Origin: Thalassobius sp. I31.1
Lineage (GTDB): Bacteria; Pseudomonadota; Alphaproteobacteria; Rhodobacterales; Rhodobacteraceae
Direction: 5' to 3'
Assembly (NCBI RefSeq): GCF_003031585.1
Contig: NZ_PWAA01000022.1
Span: 124,001 to 188,000 of the forward strand
DNA length: 64,000 nt
Shown: piece by piece, positions 25,913 through 34,071 of the stretch
Layout of the letters: each line of letters starts with the position of its first letter
Position numbering within the stretch: the stretch's first letter is position 1
Position numbers and translations under genes: made by a program
Notes under the pieces: model-generated
Database searches by the model: none
Seen by the model: the letters and a program-made list of their open reading frames with translations, nothing else
Told to the model about the DNA's origin: nothing

Positions 25913-25949
25913 GTGAAACTGTTCGTGAAAATTTCACGACTTTTTTCAC
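25913..25949. promoter_or_regulatory. Symmetric four-half-site operator of the XRE-cupin gene
   Basis: GTGAAA occurs at 25913 and 25925 and TTTCAC at 25932 and 25944: two half-sites 12 bp apart on each side of a dyad centred on base 25931. The inner pair forms the perfect repeat CGTGAAAATTTCACG (25924-25938). It lies 13-49 bp upstream of the GTG start at 25900, overlapping the expected promoter. Confidence 0.75.
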
Positions 25950-26035
25950 GAATGCCCGAAGACGCGAGTCGGCACAAGAAAAAACTCTCGCTGCAGCGCG
26001 GCAAGAGTTCTTAAAAAATCAGTGTGAAGCGATGT

Positions 26036-26497
26036 TCAGACCGCGTTGGCAAAGGTCTTTGTGAGGATCTCTGTGAACGCGTCCGCATCTTCCTGGGTGA
26101 AGGCGTTCGGCTGATCGCTATCAAGGTCAAACACCCCCAGCAGATCCCCCACACCATTCCAGACCGGCAGAACCAGTTCGGACCGGGTGGAGCTTGCACA
26201 GGCGATATGGCCCGGGAAAGCTTCGACATCGGGCACAAGCTGAACCTCGCCGGTTTTTGCCGCCGCCCCGCAAACGCCGCGGGTGAACGGGATGACAAGG
26301 CAACCATGCCCGCCCTGATAAGGGCCGATCTTCAGCGTGTCATTGCCGACATTCCGGTAAAACCCGGTCCAGTCGAAACGATCGTCAGAATGGTGGACTT
26401 CACAGGCGACAGTCGCCATCAGCGCCACTGCATCTGTTTCACCTTCTGCAAGGCTGGCAATCACCGCCGCCAGCTCTTTGTAATTTACCTGTGTCAT
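26036..26497 (-). CDS. Free methionine-(R)-sulfoxide reductase (GAF domain)
   Basis: A 153-residue single-GAF-domain protein. The three cysteines of the fRMsr family are present at residues 66, 76 and 100, with spacings of 10 and 24 that match Cys84, Cys94 and Cys118 of the E. coli enzyme. It reduces free methionine-R-sulfoxide and protects the amino-acid pool from oxidation. The start MTQVNYKELA at 26497 overlaps the thiolase stop by 4 bp, so it is translated with the thiolase. It belongs to a thiolase-fRMsr operon. Confidence 0.92.
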   Translation of the reverse strand: MTQVNYKELAAVIASLAEGETDAVALMATVACEVHHSDDRFDWTGFYRNVGNDTLKIGPYQGGHGCLVIPFTRGVCGAAAKTGEVQLVPDVEAFPGHIACASSTRSELVLPVWNGVGDLLGVFDLDSDQPNAFTQEDADAFTEILTKTFANAV

Positions 26498-27678
26498 GCA
26501 AGCTCTATCGCAATCGCGGTCCCTTCGCCGCCCCCGATACATATCGCAGCAACACCGCGTTTCAACCCACGTTTTTCAAGCGCGTTCAGCAGGGTTACCA
26601 TGATACGTGTGCCGGATGCACCGATGGGGTGGCCGAGGGCGCAGGCGCCGCCGTTCACATTCACTTTGTCACGCGTGATACCCATTTCATGCATGAAGGC
26701 CATGGGCACAACGGCGAAAGCTTCGTTCACTTCCCAAAGGTCTACATCTTCCACAGACCAGCCGATTTTCTTCAACAGTTTCTGCGCGGCGGGGACGGGC
26801 GCAGTGGTGAACCAGCCCGGTTCCTGCGCGTGGGACGCATGGCCCAGCACGCGGGCGCGGATTTTCAGGCCGGCTTGTTTTGCGGCATCTTCCGAGGCCA
26901 TGACAAGCGCGGCAGCCCCGTCAGAAATGGAAGAGGCATTGGCCGCAGTCACCGATCCATCCTTGCGGAAGGCCGGTTTCAGCTGCGGGATTTTTTCTGG
27001 GCGGGCCTTGGCGGGTTGTTCATCTGTGCTGACAACCAGATCCCCTTTGCGGGTTTTCAGGGTGACGGGGATGATTTCGCCTTCAAAGGCACCGGTTTTT
27101 TCAGCTTCCAGCGCGTTGGACAGGGATTTCAGCGCATATTCATCCTGGGCTTCGCGGGTGAACTGGAATTTCTCGGCGCAATCCTCAGCGAATGTGCCCA
27201 TCAGGCGGCCCTTGTCATAGGCGTCCTCCAGGCCATCCAGGAACATGGAATCCTGTACATTCTGATGCCCGATCCGCGCACGGCCGCGCATCTTTGGCAA
27301 CAGATATGGCGCATTTGTCATACTTTCCATGCCGCCTGCGACCATGATGTCAGCGCCATCCGCTTTGATCTGATCATAAGCCATCATGGCGGTTTTCATG
27401 CCGGAGCCACACATTTTGTTCAGCGTGCTGGCGGGCACATCCTGCCCCAGTCCGGCTGCAAAACCGGCCTGACGCGCCGGGGCCTGGCCCTGACCCGCAG
27501 GCAGAACACAGCCCATCAGAAGTTCTTCAATTTGTTCCGCTTGTGCCCCGGCATCCGCCAGCGCACCCCTGATTGCAGCGCCGCCCAGGGTTGCGGCTTC
27601 ACTATCCGCGAAATCCCCCTGAAAGCCGCCCATCGGCGTACGTGCGGCACCTGCAATAACGACGGTTTTCTGGGTCAT
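26494..27678 (-). CDS. Acetyl-CoA C-acetyltransferase (thiolase)
   Basis: A 394-residue biosynthetic-type thiolase that interconverts two acetyl-CoA with acetoacetyl-CoA. The nucleophilic cysteine is Cys90 (LNKMCGSGMK), with His350 (GHPIGASG) and Cys380 (CIGGGEG) completing the active site. Length and motifs fit AtoB/PhaA. The start MTQKTVVIAGAARTP at 27678 is standard; an extended frame upstream lacks conservation. It is followed in the operon by the methionine-sulfoxide reductase. Confidence 0.95.
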   Translation of the reverse strand: MTQKTVVIAGAARTPMGGFQGDFADSEAATLGGAAIRGALADAGAQAEQIEELLMGCVLPAGQGQAPARQAGFAAGLGQDVPASTLNKMCGSGMKTAMMAYDQIKADGADIMVAGGMESMTNAPYLLPKMRGRARIGHQNVQDSMFLDGLEDAYDKGRLMGTFAEDCAEKFQFTREAQDEYALKSLSNALEAEKTGAFEGEIIPVTLKTRKGDLVVSTDEQPAKARPEKIPQLKPAFRKDGSVTAANASSISDGAAALVMASEDAAKQAGLKIRARVLGHASHAQEPGWFTTAPVPAAQKLLKKIGWSVEDVDLWEVNEAFAVVPMAFMHEMGITRDKVNVNGGACALGHPIGASGTRIMVTLLNALEKRGLKRGVAAICIGGGEGTAIAIELA

Positions 27679-27780
27679 GGGATCATCTCCGGGGATATGT
27701 TGCATTTGATATGATTTTCATACCGGATGGTAAGGAATGTCGTCTAGCCTGGTCGTAACGACACATGAGCGGAGCAAAAG

Positions 27781-28125
27781 ATGGAACTGCACAGTGAAAC
27801 GACGGGAGATACCCTGACCATTACGGCATCGGGCAACCGGATAGATGCCGCAGGTGCCATTGATTTTAAAGATAAAATGCGAAATCTGACGGAATTCGCG
27901 CCCGAAAAAATTGCCCTGAACCTGGCCAGTGTCGATTTTATCGACAGTTCCGGCCTGGGCGCAGTTGTCGCATCTATGAAGCAGCTTCCGCCCGGAAAAA
28001 CCCTGATCCTTGAAGATCTGACGCCAACGGTTGCTAAAGTCTTCCGGCTGACGCGCATGGATTCGGTGTTTGAGATCCGCACAAGTGGCGTAACAAATGA
28101 GGATACGCGGGCAAATGCATCGTGA
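27781..28125 (+). CDS. STAS-domain anti-sigma factor antagonist
   Basis: A 114-residue single STAS domain of the SpoIIAA/RsbV type. The phosphorylation loop reads DFIDSSGLGAVV, with Ser56/Ser57 at the usual site. Unphosphorylated antagonist binds the anti-sigma kinase and releases its partner. The next gene encodes the matching kinase and overlaps its 3' end, so the two form a partner-switching pair. No sigma factor or PP2C phosphatase gene lies nearby, so the output is not known. Confidence 0.9.
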   Translation: MELHSETTGDTLTITASGNRIDAAGAIDFKDKMRNLTEFAPEKIALNLASVDFIDSSGLGAVVASMKQLPPGKTLILEDLTPTVAKVFRLTRMDSVFEIRTSGVTNEDTRANAS

Positions 28126-28624
28126 TAGCGCACTTGGTGTGCGATACCGTCAGAGCACCGGGAAAGATAATGATTGCGAAAAACATGCTGAACTGCGGCT
28201 GTTCTTCCAAAGCGATCCGCTGGCAGTGCGTCGTGCACTGGAAAGCATCCTGAGCGGTCTTGACCACCTGCGCCTGAGCCAGGACGATTGCGGCACAGTT
28301 GAACTGGTGCTGGCCGAAGTGATGAACAATATTGTGGAACATGCCTATGCGGGTGAACGGTCTGGCATCATTGAAATGCGCATTCTGAATGATGGCGACG
28401 GGCTTGCCTGTATGGTGATTGATGATGGTCTTCCGATGCCCGATGGCAATCCCCCGATGGGCAAAGAACATGATCTGAGCTGTCCAAGGGAAGATCTGCC
28501 CGAAGGGGGATTTGGCTGGGCGCTGATCCGGGAACTTGCCCGGGATCTGGGGTATGAGCGTGAAGAAGGGCGCAATCGCCTGACCTTCCGGCTGGATGTG
28601 CGCCGGACGATCCTGACCAGCTGA
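28115..28624 (+). CDS. RsbW/SpoIIAB-type anti-sigma factor serine kinase
   Basis: About 169 residues with a GHKL (histidine-kinase-like) ATPase fold. The N-box ELVLAEVMNNIVEHAY and the G-box GGFGWALIRELARDL are clear; VIDDG forms the G1 region. It is expected to phosphorylate the STAS protein encoded just upstream and bind an unknown sigma factor or other target. The ATG at 28115 overlaps the STAS gene by 11 bp; 28097 is an alternative upstream ATG. Confidence 0.88.
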   Translation: MHRDSALGVRYRQSTGKDNDCEKHAELRLFFQSDPLAVRRALESILSGLDHLRLSQDDCGTVELVLAEVMNNIVEHAYAGERSGIIEMRILNDGDGLACMVIDDGLPMPDGNPPMGKEHDLSCPREDLPEGGFGWALIRELARDLGYEREEGRNRLTFRLDVRRTILTS

Positions 28625-28709
28625 CATCACGTCGTTTTGGCCGTCGGTGTCAGTTAAGCCTTGCAAGGATCAGTCACAACACGCAGTTTTCCCATAAGGG
28701 AGAAAACAG

Positions 28710-30290
28710 ATGCGTGATTTTCATCAACCGGGCCGGTCTGCCGTTTACGCGGCAAATGGCATGTGTGCCACATCACATCCGCTGGCAGCCAAAGTTGCTG
28801 TTCAGATGCTGGAAGCGGGCGGGAACGCCGTTGATGCGGCGATTGCTGCGGGGGTGCTTCTGGGCATTTGCGAACCGCAGATGACCGGGATCGGGGGCGA
28901 TTGTTTTGTGTTGCTTAACCCGGGGTCGGGAAAAGAAACCATTGCCCTGAACGGATCCGGACGTGCGCCACGTGGTCTGAACGCGGCAGATCTTCGGGCG
29001 AAAGGCATGCGGTCAATGCCGGTGCGTGGTATTGAATCTGTCACTGTGCCGGGGGCAATTGATGCCTTTTGCCGCCTGTCAAAAGACTGGGGCAGGATCG
29101 GGCTGAAAGCCAGCCTGGCACCGGCCATTCACTATGCTGAAACTGGTGTGCCCGTTGCACCGCGCACAGCCTTTGACTGGGCCTCACTGGTTGATGACTT
29201 GCAGGGTATGGCGCGCAATGATTTCCTTTTGAACGGCAAGGCCCCGCAGGTCGGACAGCTGTATCGTTCACCGAAGCAGGCAGAAGCCCTGCGTCGGATT
29301 GCGCTTGAAGGGCGCGCCGGGTTTTATGAAGGGGAAGTTGCCGAAGATCTGGTGGCGTCCCTTCAGGCGCTGGGCGGTACGCATACGCTGGATGATTTTG
29401 CTGAAACCGCGTGTGATTACACGACGCCGGTTTCGGGCAATTATAAAACGATGGATCTGGTTGAACATCCGCCCAACGGCCAGGGCGCGACGGCCATTCT
29501 GATGAATAATATCCTACAGCATTTCGCGATACAGGACATGGATCCCTGGGGCAGTCAGCGCGCCCATATTGAAGCGGAAGCCTGCAAACTTGCTTATGAT
29601 ACGCGCAACCGGTTTATCGCTGATCCGGATCACACCAACCGGCTGGATCACATACTGGCCCCTGAAACGGCAGAGAAACTGGCGGCGCTGATTGATCCGA
29701 AACGGGCGATGGATGCGCCCGGAAAAATTTCGGAACAGGTGCATAAAGACACGGTTTACCTGACCGTTGTGGATAAAGATCTGATGTCGGTTTCCCTGAT
29801 CTATTCCATCTATCATGGGTTTGGGGCCGGGATGAGTTCCGATAAATTCGGGATTATTTTCCAGAACCGCGGCGCAGGTTTCACCCTTGAAGAAGGCCAT
29901 CCGAATGAAGCCGGCGCAGGTAAGCGCCCGATGCACACGATTATCCCGGGCATGCTGGAACAGGGTGGTAAAACCGTGATGTCTTTTGGCGTTATGGGCG
30001 GGGCCTATCAACCGAACGGGCATGCGCGGTTTATGTCGAATATGGTTGACTTTGGCCTTGATCCGCAGGCCGCGCTGGATGCGCCGCGCTGTTTTGCCGA
30101 TGAAGGTGTGCTGAAGGTGGAACGCGGATATTCCGATGCCGTGCGCCAGGAACTGACCGATCTCGGGCATAAAGTTGTCGTGCCGGATGGGCCGCTTGGC
30201 GGTGGGCAGGCGATTGGCATCAATCATGAAACCGGTGTGCTGGAAGGTGCATCTGATCCGCGCAAAGACGGCTGCGCACTTGGGTATTGA
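28710..30290 (+). CDS. Gamma-glutamyltransferase-family Ntn hydrolase
   Basis: A 526-residue precursor of the GGT family. The self-cleavage and nucleophile site is probably Thr348 in HKDTVYLTVVDKD, matching the TTHYSVVD region of GGT. It has GGNAVDAAIA near 38-46 and GGxCF near 62-66. There is no signal peptide, so it is probably cytosolic, unlike periplasmic GGT. Members without export signals include glutathione hydrolases and oxamate amidohydrolase-like enzymes (HpxW); the substrate is not settled. It is followed 9 bp later by a rhodanese, which suggests a link to thiol or glutathione metabolism. Confidence 0.88.
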   Translation: MRDFHQPGRSAVYAANGMCATSHPLAAKVAVQMLEAGGNAVDAAIAAGVLLGICEPQMTGIGGDCFVLLNPGSGKETIALNGSGRAPRGLNAADLRAKGMRSMPVRGIESVTVPGAIDAFCRLSKDWGRIGLKASLAPAIHYAETGVPVAPRTAFDWASLVDDLQGMARNDFLLNGKAPQVGQLYRSPKQAEALRRIALEGRAGFYEGEVAEDLVASLQALGGTHTLDDFAETACDYTTPVSGNYKTMDLVEHPPNGQGATAILMNNILQHFAIQDMDPWGSQRAHIEAEACKLAYDTRNRFIADPDHTNRLDHILAPETAEKLAALIDPKRAMDAPGKISEQVHKDTVYLTVVDKDLMSVSLIYSIYHGFGAGMSSDKFGIIFQNRGAGFTLEEGHPNEAGAGKRPMHTIIPGMLEQGGKTVMSFGVMGGAYQPNGHARFMSNMVDFGLDPQAALDAPRCFADEGVLKVERGYSDAVRQELTDLGHKVVVPDGPLGGGQAIGINHETGVLEGASDPRKDGCALGY

Positions 30291-30299
30291 GGGAAAATC

Positions 30300-30689
30300 A
30301 TGGCGGTAAAACCAATTCAGGATCTGCTGTCTGAGGCGAAGGCGCAGATTGAAACACTCTCGCTGGAAGATGCCCGCCGGGAGGCTGCGGAAGGAAATGC
30401 GCTTTTGGTGGATATCCGTGATGTTCGTGAGTTGCAGCGCGACGGGCGGATTGATGGGGCGTTTCACGCGCCGCGTGGGATGCTTGAATTCTGGATCGCG
30501 CCGGACAGCCCGTATCACAAACCTGAACTGGCAGATGGGCGGAAGCTGATCCTGTTCTGTGCGTCAGCCTGGCGATCCGCGCTGAGCGTAAAAGCCCTGC
30601 AAGAGATGGGTGTTCAGAGTATTGCTGAAATGGACGGGGGCTTTAAAGCCTGGAAGATCGCAGGATTTCCCGTGGATCTGCCCAATTAA
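30300..30689 (+). CDS. Rhodanese-like sulfurtransferase
   Basis: A 129-residue single rhodanese domain. The active-site loop is CASAWRS with Cys87, preceded by LVDIRDVRE at 36-44. Such proteins carry persulfide sulfur from a donor to an acceptor. It is cytosolic. It lies 9 bp after the GGT-family gene, so the two are probably co-transcribed. Its end overlaps the end of the convergent hspQ by 4 bp. Confidence 0.92.
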   Translation: MAVKPIQDLLSEAKAQIETLSLEDARREAAEGNALLVDIRDVRELQRDGRIDGAFHAPRGMLEFWIAPDSPYHKPELADGRKLILFCASAWRSALSVKALQEMGVQSIAEMDGGFKAWKIAGFPVDLPN

Positions 30690-31012
30690 TTCAGCTGTGC
30701 GCCGACGGCATATGCCCCACCTGTGAGTTCACCAAACATCTGGGCCACATCAGGGTGGCTTACGGGCTCACCTGATGTATCGGCCACGAGATTTTGTTCA
30801 GACACATAGGCGACGTAATAGCTGTCAGAATTCTCAGCCAGCAGATGATAGAAAGGCTGGTCCTTTCGGGGCCGGCTGTCTTCGGGCAGCGCGTCGTACC
30901 ATTCGTCTGAATTGGCAAACTCCGGATCAACATCAAACACAACGCCCCGAAACGGATGCACGCGGTGGCAGACAATCTGTCCCAGGTGAAATTTGGCGTC
31001 AATTTGATTCAT
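30686..31012 (-). CDS. hspQ: Heat shock protein HspQ (hemimethylated-DNA-binding family)
   Basis: A 108-residue protein with the HspQ/YccV fold: KFHLGQIVCHRVHPFRGVVFDVDPEF at the N-terminus, then DQPFYHLLAENSDSYYVAYVSEQNL. In enterobacteria HspQ modulates Lon protease and was reported to bind hemimethylated oriC. The ATG at 31012 gives the usual start. It is monocistronic, convergent with the rhodanese, and divergent from the lytic transglycosylase with a 187-bp gap. Confidence 0.93.
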   Translation of the reverse strand: MNQIDAKFHLGQIVCHRVHPFRGVVFDVDPEFANSDEWYDALPEDSRPRKDQPFYHLLAENSDSYYVAYVSEQNLVADTSGEPVSHPDVAQMFGELTGGAYAVGAQLN

Positions 31013-31199
31013 GGCGGAACCTTTCATTCGCGGAACCTAGGTATTCGGGGAACTCATGTCTATGGGGCCAGGCGGAAACCCGCAAAAAATCCTGTGAATA
31101 CTGGCCGTAAGAGGCAGAGCAGCGTAAAATGAAGATCAGCCGTTTTCGAACAGACGGAAATGCGGTATTATTACGAAAATACAAAAAAGAGCAGAAAAA

Positions 31200-31778
31200 A
31201 TGCGTAAAAGTCTGAGATCCCTTGTTTTGATTGGGTTTGTTGCGGCCTGTGGCAGCAGCAATACCACCGCACCGCGCAATCTGGATAATGCCTGTAGCAT
31301 TCTTGATCAGCGCCCGTCTTTTGAACGCGCAATGAAGCGCACCGAACGTCGTTGGGGCGTGCCTGTGCATGTGCAGATGGCGACGATCTATCAGGAAAGT
31401 AAGTTTATCTCAAACGCCCGCACACCTTTGCGCTATGCACTGGGGGTGATCCCGATGGGCCGTCAGAGTTCTGCTTTTGGCTATAGCCAGGCACTGGACG
31501 CAACATGGGATGAATACCGTCAGGATACCGGACGCCGGGGTGCGAAGCGGGATGAAATTGACGATGCGACCGATTTCATCGGCTGGTATATGACCGCGAC
31601 ACGGGATCAGCTTGGTATTTCGCTGTCAGATGCGCGCAACCAGTATCTGGCCTATCACGAAGGGCGCGGCGGCTATTCCCGTGGCAGCTATCGTGCGAAA
31701 GGCTGGTTGGTCAGTGTGGCTGGCCGGGTGCAGAGCCGCGCGAATACATATCGCCAGCAGCTCCGCAGTTGTTTGTAA
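31200..31778 (+). CDS. Lipoprotein with lytic-transglycosylase (SLT) domain
   Basis: A 192-residue predicted lipoprotein. The signal sequence ends in a lipobox (FVAAC) with Cys17 as the lipidated residue. An SLT-like lysozyme fold follows: PVHVQMATIYQESKF puts the catalytic glutamate at residue 66, then FGYSQALDATWDEY and YLAYHEGRGGY typical of the substrate cleft. It would cut peptidoglycan glycan strands in the periplasm. It is convergent with lolA. The call is by motif, and the closest named subfamily is not clear. Confidence 0.88.
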   Translation: MRKSLRSLVLIGFVAACGSSNTTAPRNLDNACSILDQRPSFERAMKRTERRWGVPVHVQMATIYQESKFISNARTPLRYALGVIPMGRQSSAFGYSQALDATWDEYRQDTGRRGAKRDEIDDATDFIGWYMTATRDQLGISLSDARNQYLAYHEGRGGYSRGSYRAKGWLVSVAGRVQSRANTYRQQLRSCL

Positions 31779-31799
31779 GCTGAATAAACAGGCGCCGGG

Positions 31800-32402
31800 T
31801 CAGTTCCCGTTGCGCCTGTTGACTTCATGCGGAATGGAAAACAGCAGGGAAGACAGATTGTTTCTGGCTTCCAGATCATCCAGCGTCACAGTGGTGCGAT
31901 TGCCGCCATCATCTGTGATGATCCATTGTTCCAGACGCACGGGATTGTCTGAAAACACCAACTGAATATTCCCATATTCTGCATGATCAGGGTCGCGGGC
32001 GGTCACAACGGTATTGCCGCCTTCTTCGCGGTGCCCCACGACCATATCCGCATCATTCAGGTTTACCCGACGGGCAAGAATGACGGACAGTGGTGTGCGG
32101 CGCAGCGGGTATTGTTCGGGGCCTGTGTTTGACTTGCCATCAAAAATCGCAACCTGACCACCGCCAGCCATCACAAGCGTTTCATCAGGCGATTCATATT
32201 CAAAACGCGCGCGTCCCGGGCGGCGGATGTAAAAGGTTCCGTTCGCACGGGAACCATCGGCATTCACCTGCGTAAAACCGGCCTGGGCTGTCCGCAGCCC
32301 ATTCAGATAATTGGACAGATCTCTGAGAGAAATGATCTCTGCCGCGGCGGGCAACGCCATCGCCAGCAGAAGAGTGGGGGCAAGGAGGAATTTCTTTTTC
32401 AT
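31800..32402 (-). CDS. lolA: LolA-like outer-membrane lipoprotein carrier
   Basis: A 200-residue periplasmic protein with a signal peptide (MKKKFLLAPTLLLAMALPAAA). The mature part begins with the LolA pattern DLSNYLNGLRTAQAGFTQVN, then GTFYIRRPGRARFEYESPDETLVMAGG, typical of the half-barrel that shuttles lipoproteins from LolCDE to the outer membrane. The start at 32402 is fixed by the signal sequence; the open frame upstream is rejected. It is convergent with the SLT lipoprotein and divergent from matB. Confidence 0.92.
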   Translation of the reverse strand: MKKKFLLAPTLLLAMALPAAAEIISLRDLSNYLNGLRTAQAGFTQVNADGSRANGTFYIRRPGRARFEYESPDETLVMAGGGQVAIFDGKSNTGPEQYPLRRTPLSVILARRVNLNDADMVVGHREEGGNTVVTARDPDHAEYGNIQLVFSDNPVRLEQWIITDDGGNRTTVTLDDLEARNNLSSLLFSIPHEVNRRNGN

Positions 32403-32559
32403 AGTTTCAATATAATGCCCCGGACCGGGTGTTTCACCCCAATTGCGCAAAGCCAGGCGATCAATTGCTGAAAGGGCGGCGGATTTATGTCGATTGTCGC
32501 ATTTACCTGATGTGCGCGATCTGCGATGCAAAGAGAAATGTGAACGACAGGTGTGGGAC

Positions 32560-34071
32560 ATGGCAAATCCGATTTTTGACAAACTTATGCAGCCCTGGCT
32601 GGATTCCCCGGCGGTTTTTCTGAAGCTTCAGGATGGCGGGCTGATGTCTCATGCTGCGTTCTTCCGTCGTGTTGCGCAATATGCCAATGCCGTTGCCAGC
32701 CTTGGCCTGCACCCCGGCGATCGACTGGCGGCGCAGATTGAAAAATCCCCGCAAACGCTGGCGCTTTATCTGGGCTGTGTTCAGGCAGGGGTGATTTTTC
32801 TGCCGTTGAATACGGCCTATACCGATGCGGAATTTTCCTATTTTGTTGAGGATAGTGGTGCGCGTGTATTGGTCTGCGATGCAACACGTCAGGCCGGATT
32901 GCAGGGTGTGGCAGATGCCTGTGGCGCACAGCTTATGACGCTGAATGCGGATGGCGGCGGCGCGATGGCGGATCTCGCGGATCAGCAAGCGTCGAATGCC
33001 CCGGTTGTGGACCGGCAGGAAGATGACATTGCCGCGCTTCTTTATACGTCGGGTACGACGGGCCGGTCTAAAGGCGCGATGCTGACCCATAAGAACCTTG
33101 TGTCGAACGCGATGATTCTGAAGGATCTGTGGCAGTTTTCAGCGGATGATATGTTGCTGCACGCGCTGCCCGTCTATCATACGCATGGGCTGTTTGTTGC
33201 GACCTTCACAACGCTTGCTGCCGGCGGCGGCATGATCTTTCTGCCGAAATTTGATACGGATGTGATCTGTGATCTGCTGCCAGACGCCACCGCAATGATG
33301 GGCGTGCCAACGTTCTACACCCGTTTGCTTGGCAGTGCCCGTTTTGATCGGGATCTTGTGCGCAATATGCGACTGTTCATTTCTGGTTCCGCCCCGCTTC
33401 TGGCGGAAACGCATGTTCAATTTGAAGAACGCACCGGCCACCGCATTCTGGAACGCTATGGCATGACCGAAACCAATATGAGCACGTCAAACCCTTATGA
33501 TGCTGAACGCCGTGCTGGCACCGTGGGCTTTGCCCTGCCAGGCGTTGAGGCAAAAATCACCGACCCGGCCACGGGGGCAGAACTGCCCACAGGTGAAATT
33601 GGCGTGCTGGAAGTGCGCGGTGACAATGTGTTCAAAGGCTATTGGAATATGCCTGAGAAAACGAAAGAGGAACTGCGTGAAGACGGGTTCTTTATCACCG
33701 GTGATCTCGCGAAAAAGGACAAAGACGGGTATTTTCAGATTGTCGGGCGCGGCAAGGATCTGATTATTTCCGGCGGTTTCAACATCTACCCGAAAGAGGT
33801 GGAACAGATTCTGGATGATCAGCCTCATGTTCTGGAAACGGCTGTGATTGGCGTACCGCACCCGGATTTCGGGGAAACTGTGGTGGCGGTTGTGGCCCGA
33901 AAAGCCGGGGAAGAACCGGATGTGGCGCAGATGGAAACGGCGGTTGCAACGGATCTGGCCCGGTTCAAACATCCGCGCAAATATATTGTGGTGGATGCAC
34001 TGCCCCGCAACACGATGGGGAAAGTGCAGAAAAATGCGCTGCGCCAGGATTACGCAGATCTGTTCGCCTAA
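32560..34071 (+). CDS. matB: Malonyl-CoA synthetase
   Basis: A 503-residue ANL-superfamily adenylate-forming enzyme. The P-loop-like motif LLYTSGTTGRSKGAML, ERYGMTETNM and the C-terminal lysine region PRNTMGKVQKN are present. Over its length the sequence closely follows malonyl-CoA synthetases such as Rhodopseudomonas MatB (for example HALPVYHTHGLFVATF and MRLFISGSAPLLAETH). It makes malonyl-CoA from malonate, ATP and CoA. No other malonate genes are adjacent. The start MANPIFDKLM at 32560 is preferred. Its end overlaps flgI by 4 bp. Confidence 0.92.
   Translation: MANPIFDKLMQPWLDSPAVFLKLQDGGLMSHAAFFRRVAQYANAVASLGLHPGDRLAAQIEKSPQTLALYLGCVQAGVIFLPLNTAYTDAEFSYFVEDSGARVLVCDATRQAGLQGVADACGAQLMTLNADGGGAMADLADQQASNAPVVDRQEDDIAALLYTSGTTGRSKGAMLTHKNLVSNAMILKDLWQFSADDMLLHALPVYHTHGLFVATFTTLAAGGGMIFLPKFDTDVICDLLPDATAMMGVPTFYTRLLGSARFDRDLVRNMRLFISGSAPLLAETHVQFEERTGHRILERYGMTETNMSTSNPYDAERRAGTVGFALPGVEAKITDPATGAELPTGEIGVLEVRGDNVFKGYWNMPEKTKEELREDGFFITGDLAKKDKDGYFQIVGRGKDLIISGGFNIYPKEVEQILDDQPHVLETAVIGVPHPDFGETVVAVVARKAGEEPDVAQMETAVATDLARFKHPRKYIVVDALPRNTMGKVQKNALRQDYADLFA

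Noticed and set aside
26024-27714. Two large plus-strand open frames opposite the thiolase and methionine-sulfoxide reductase
   Set aside because: They are mirror frames of real minus-strand genes that have complete catalytic motifs; no domain is visible in them.
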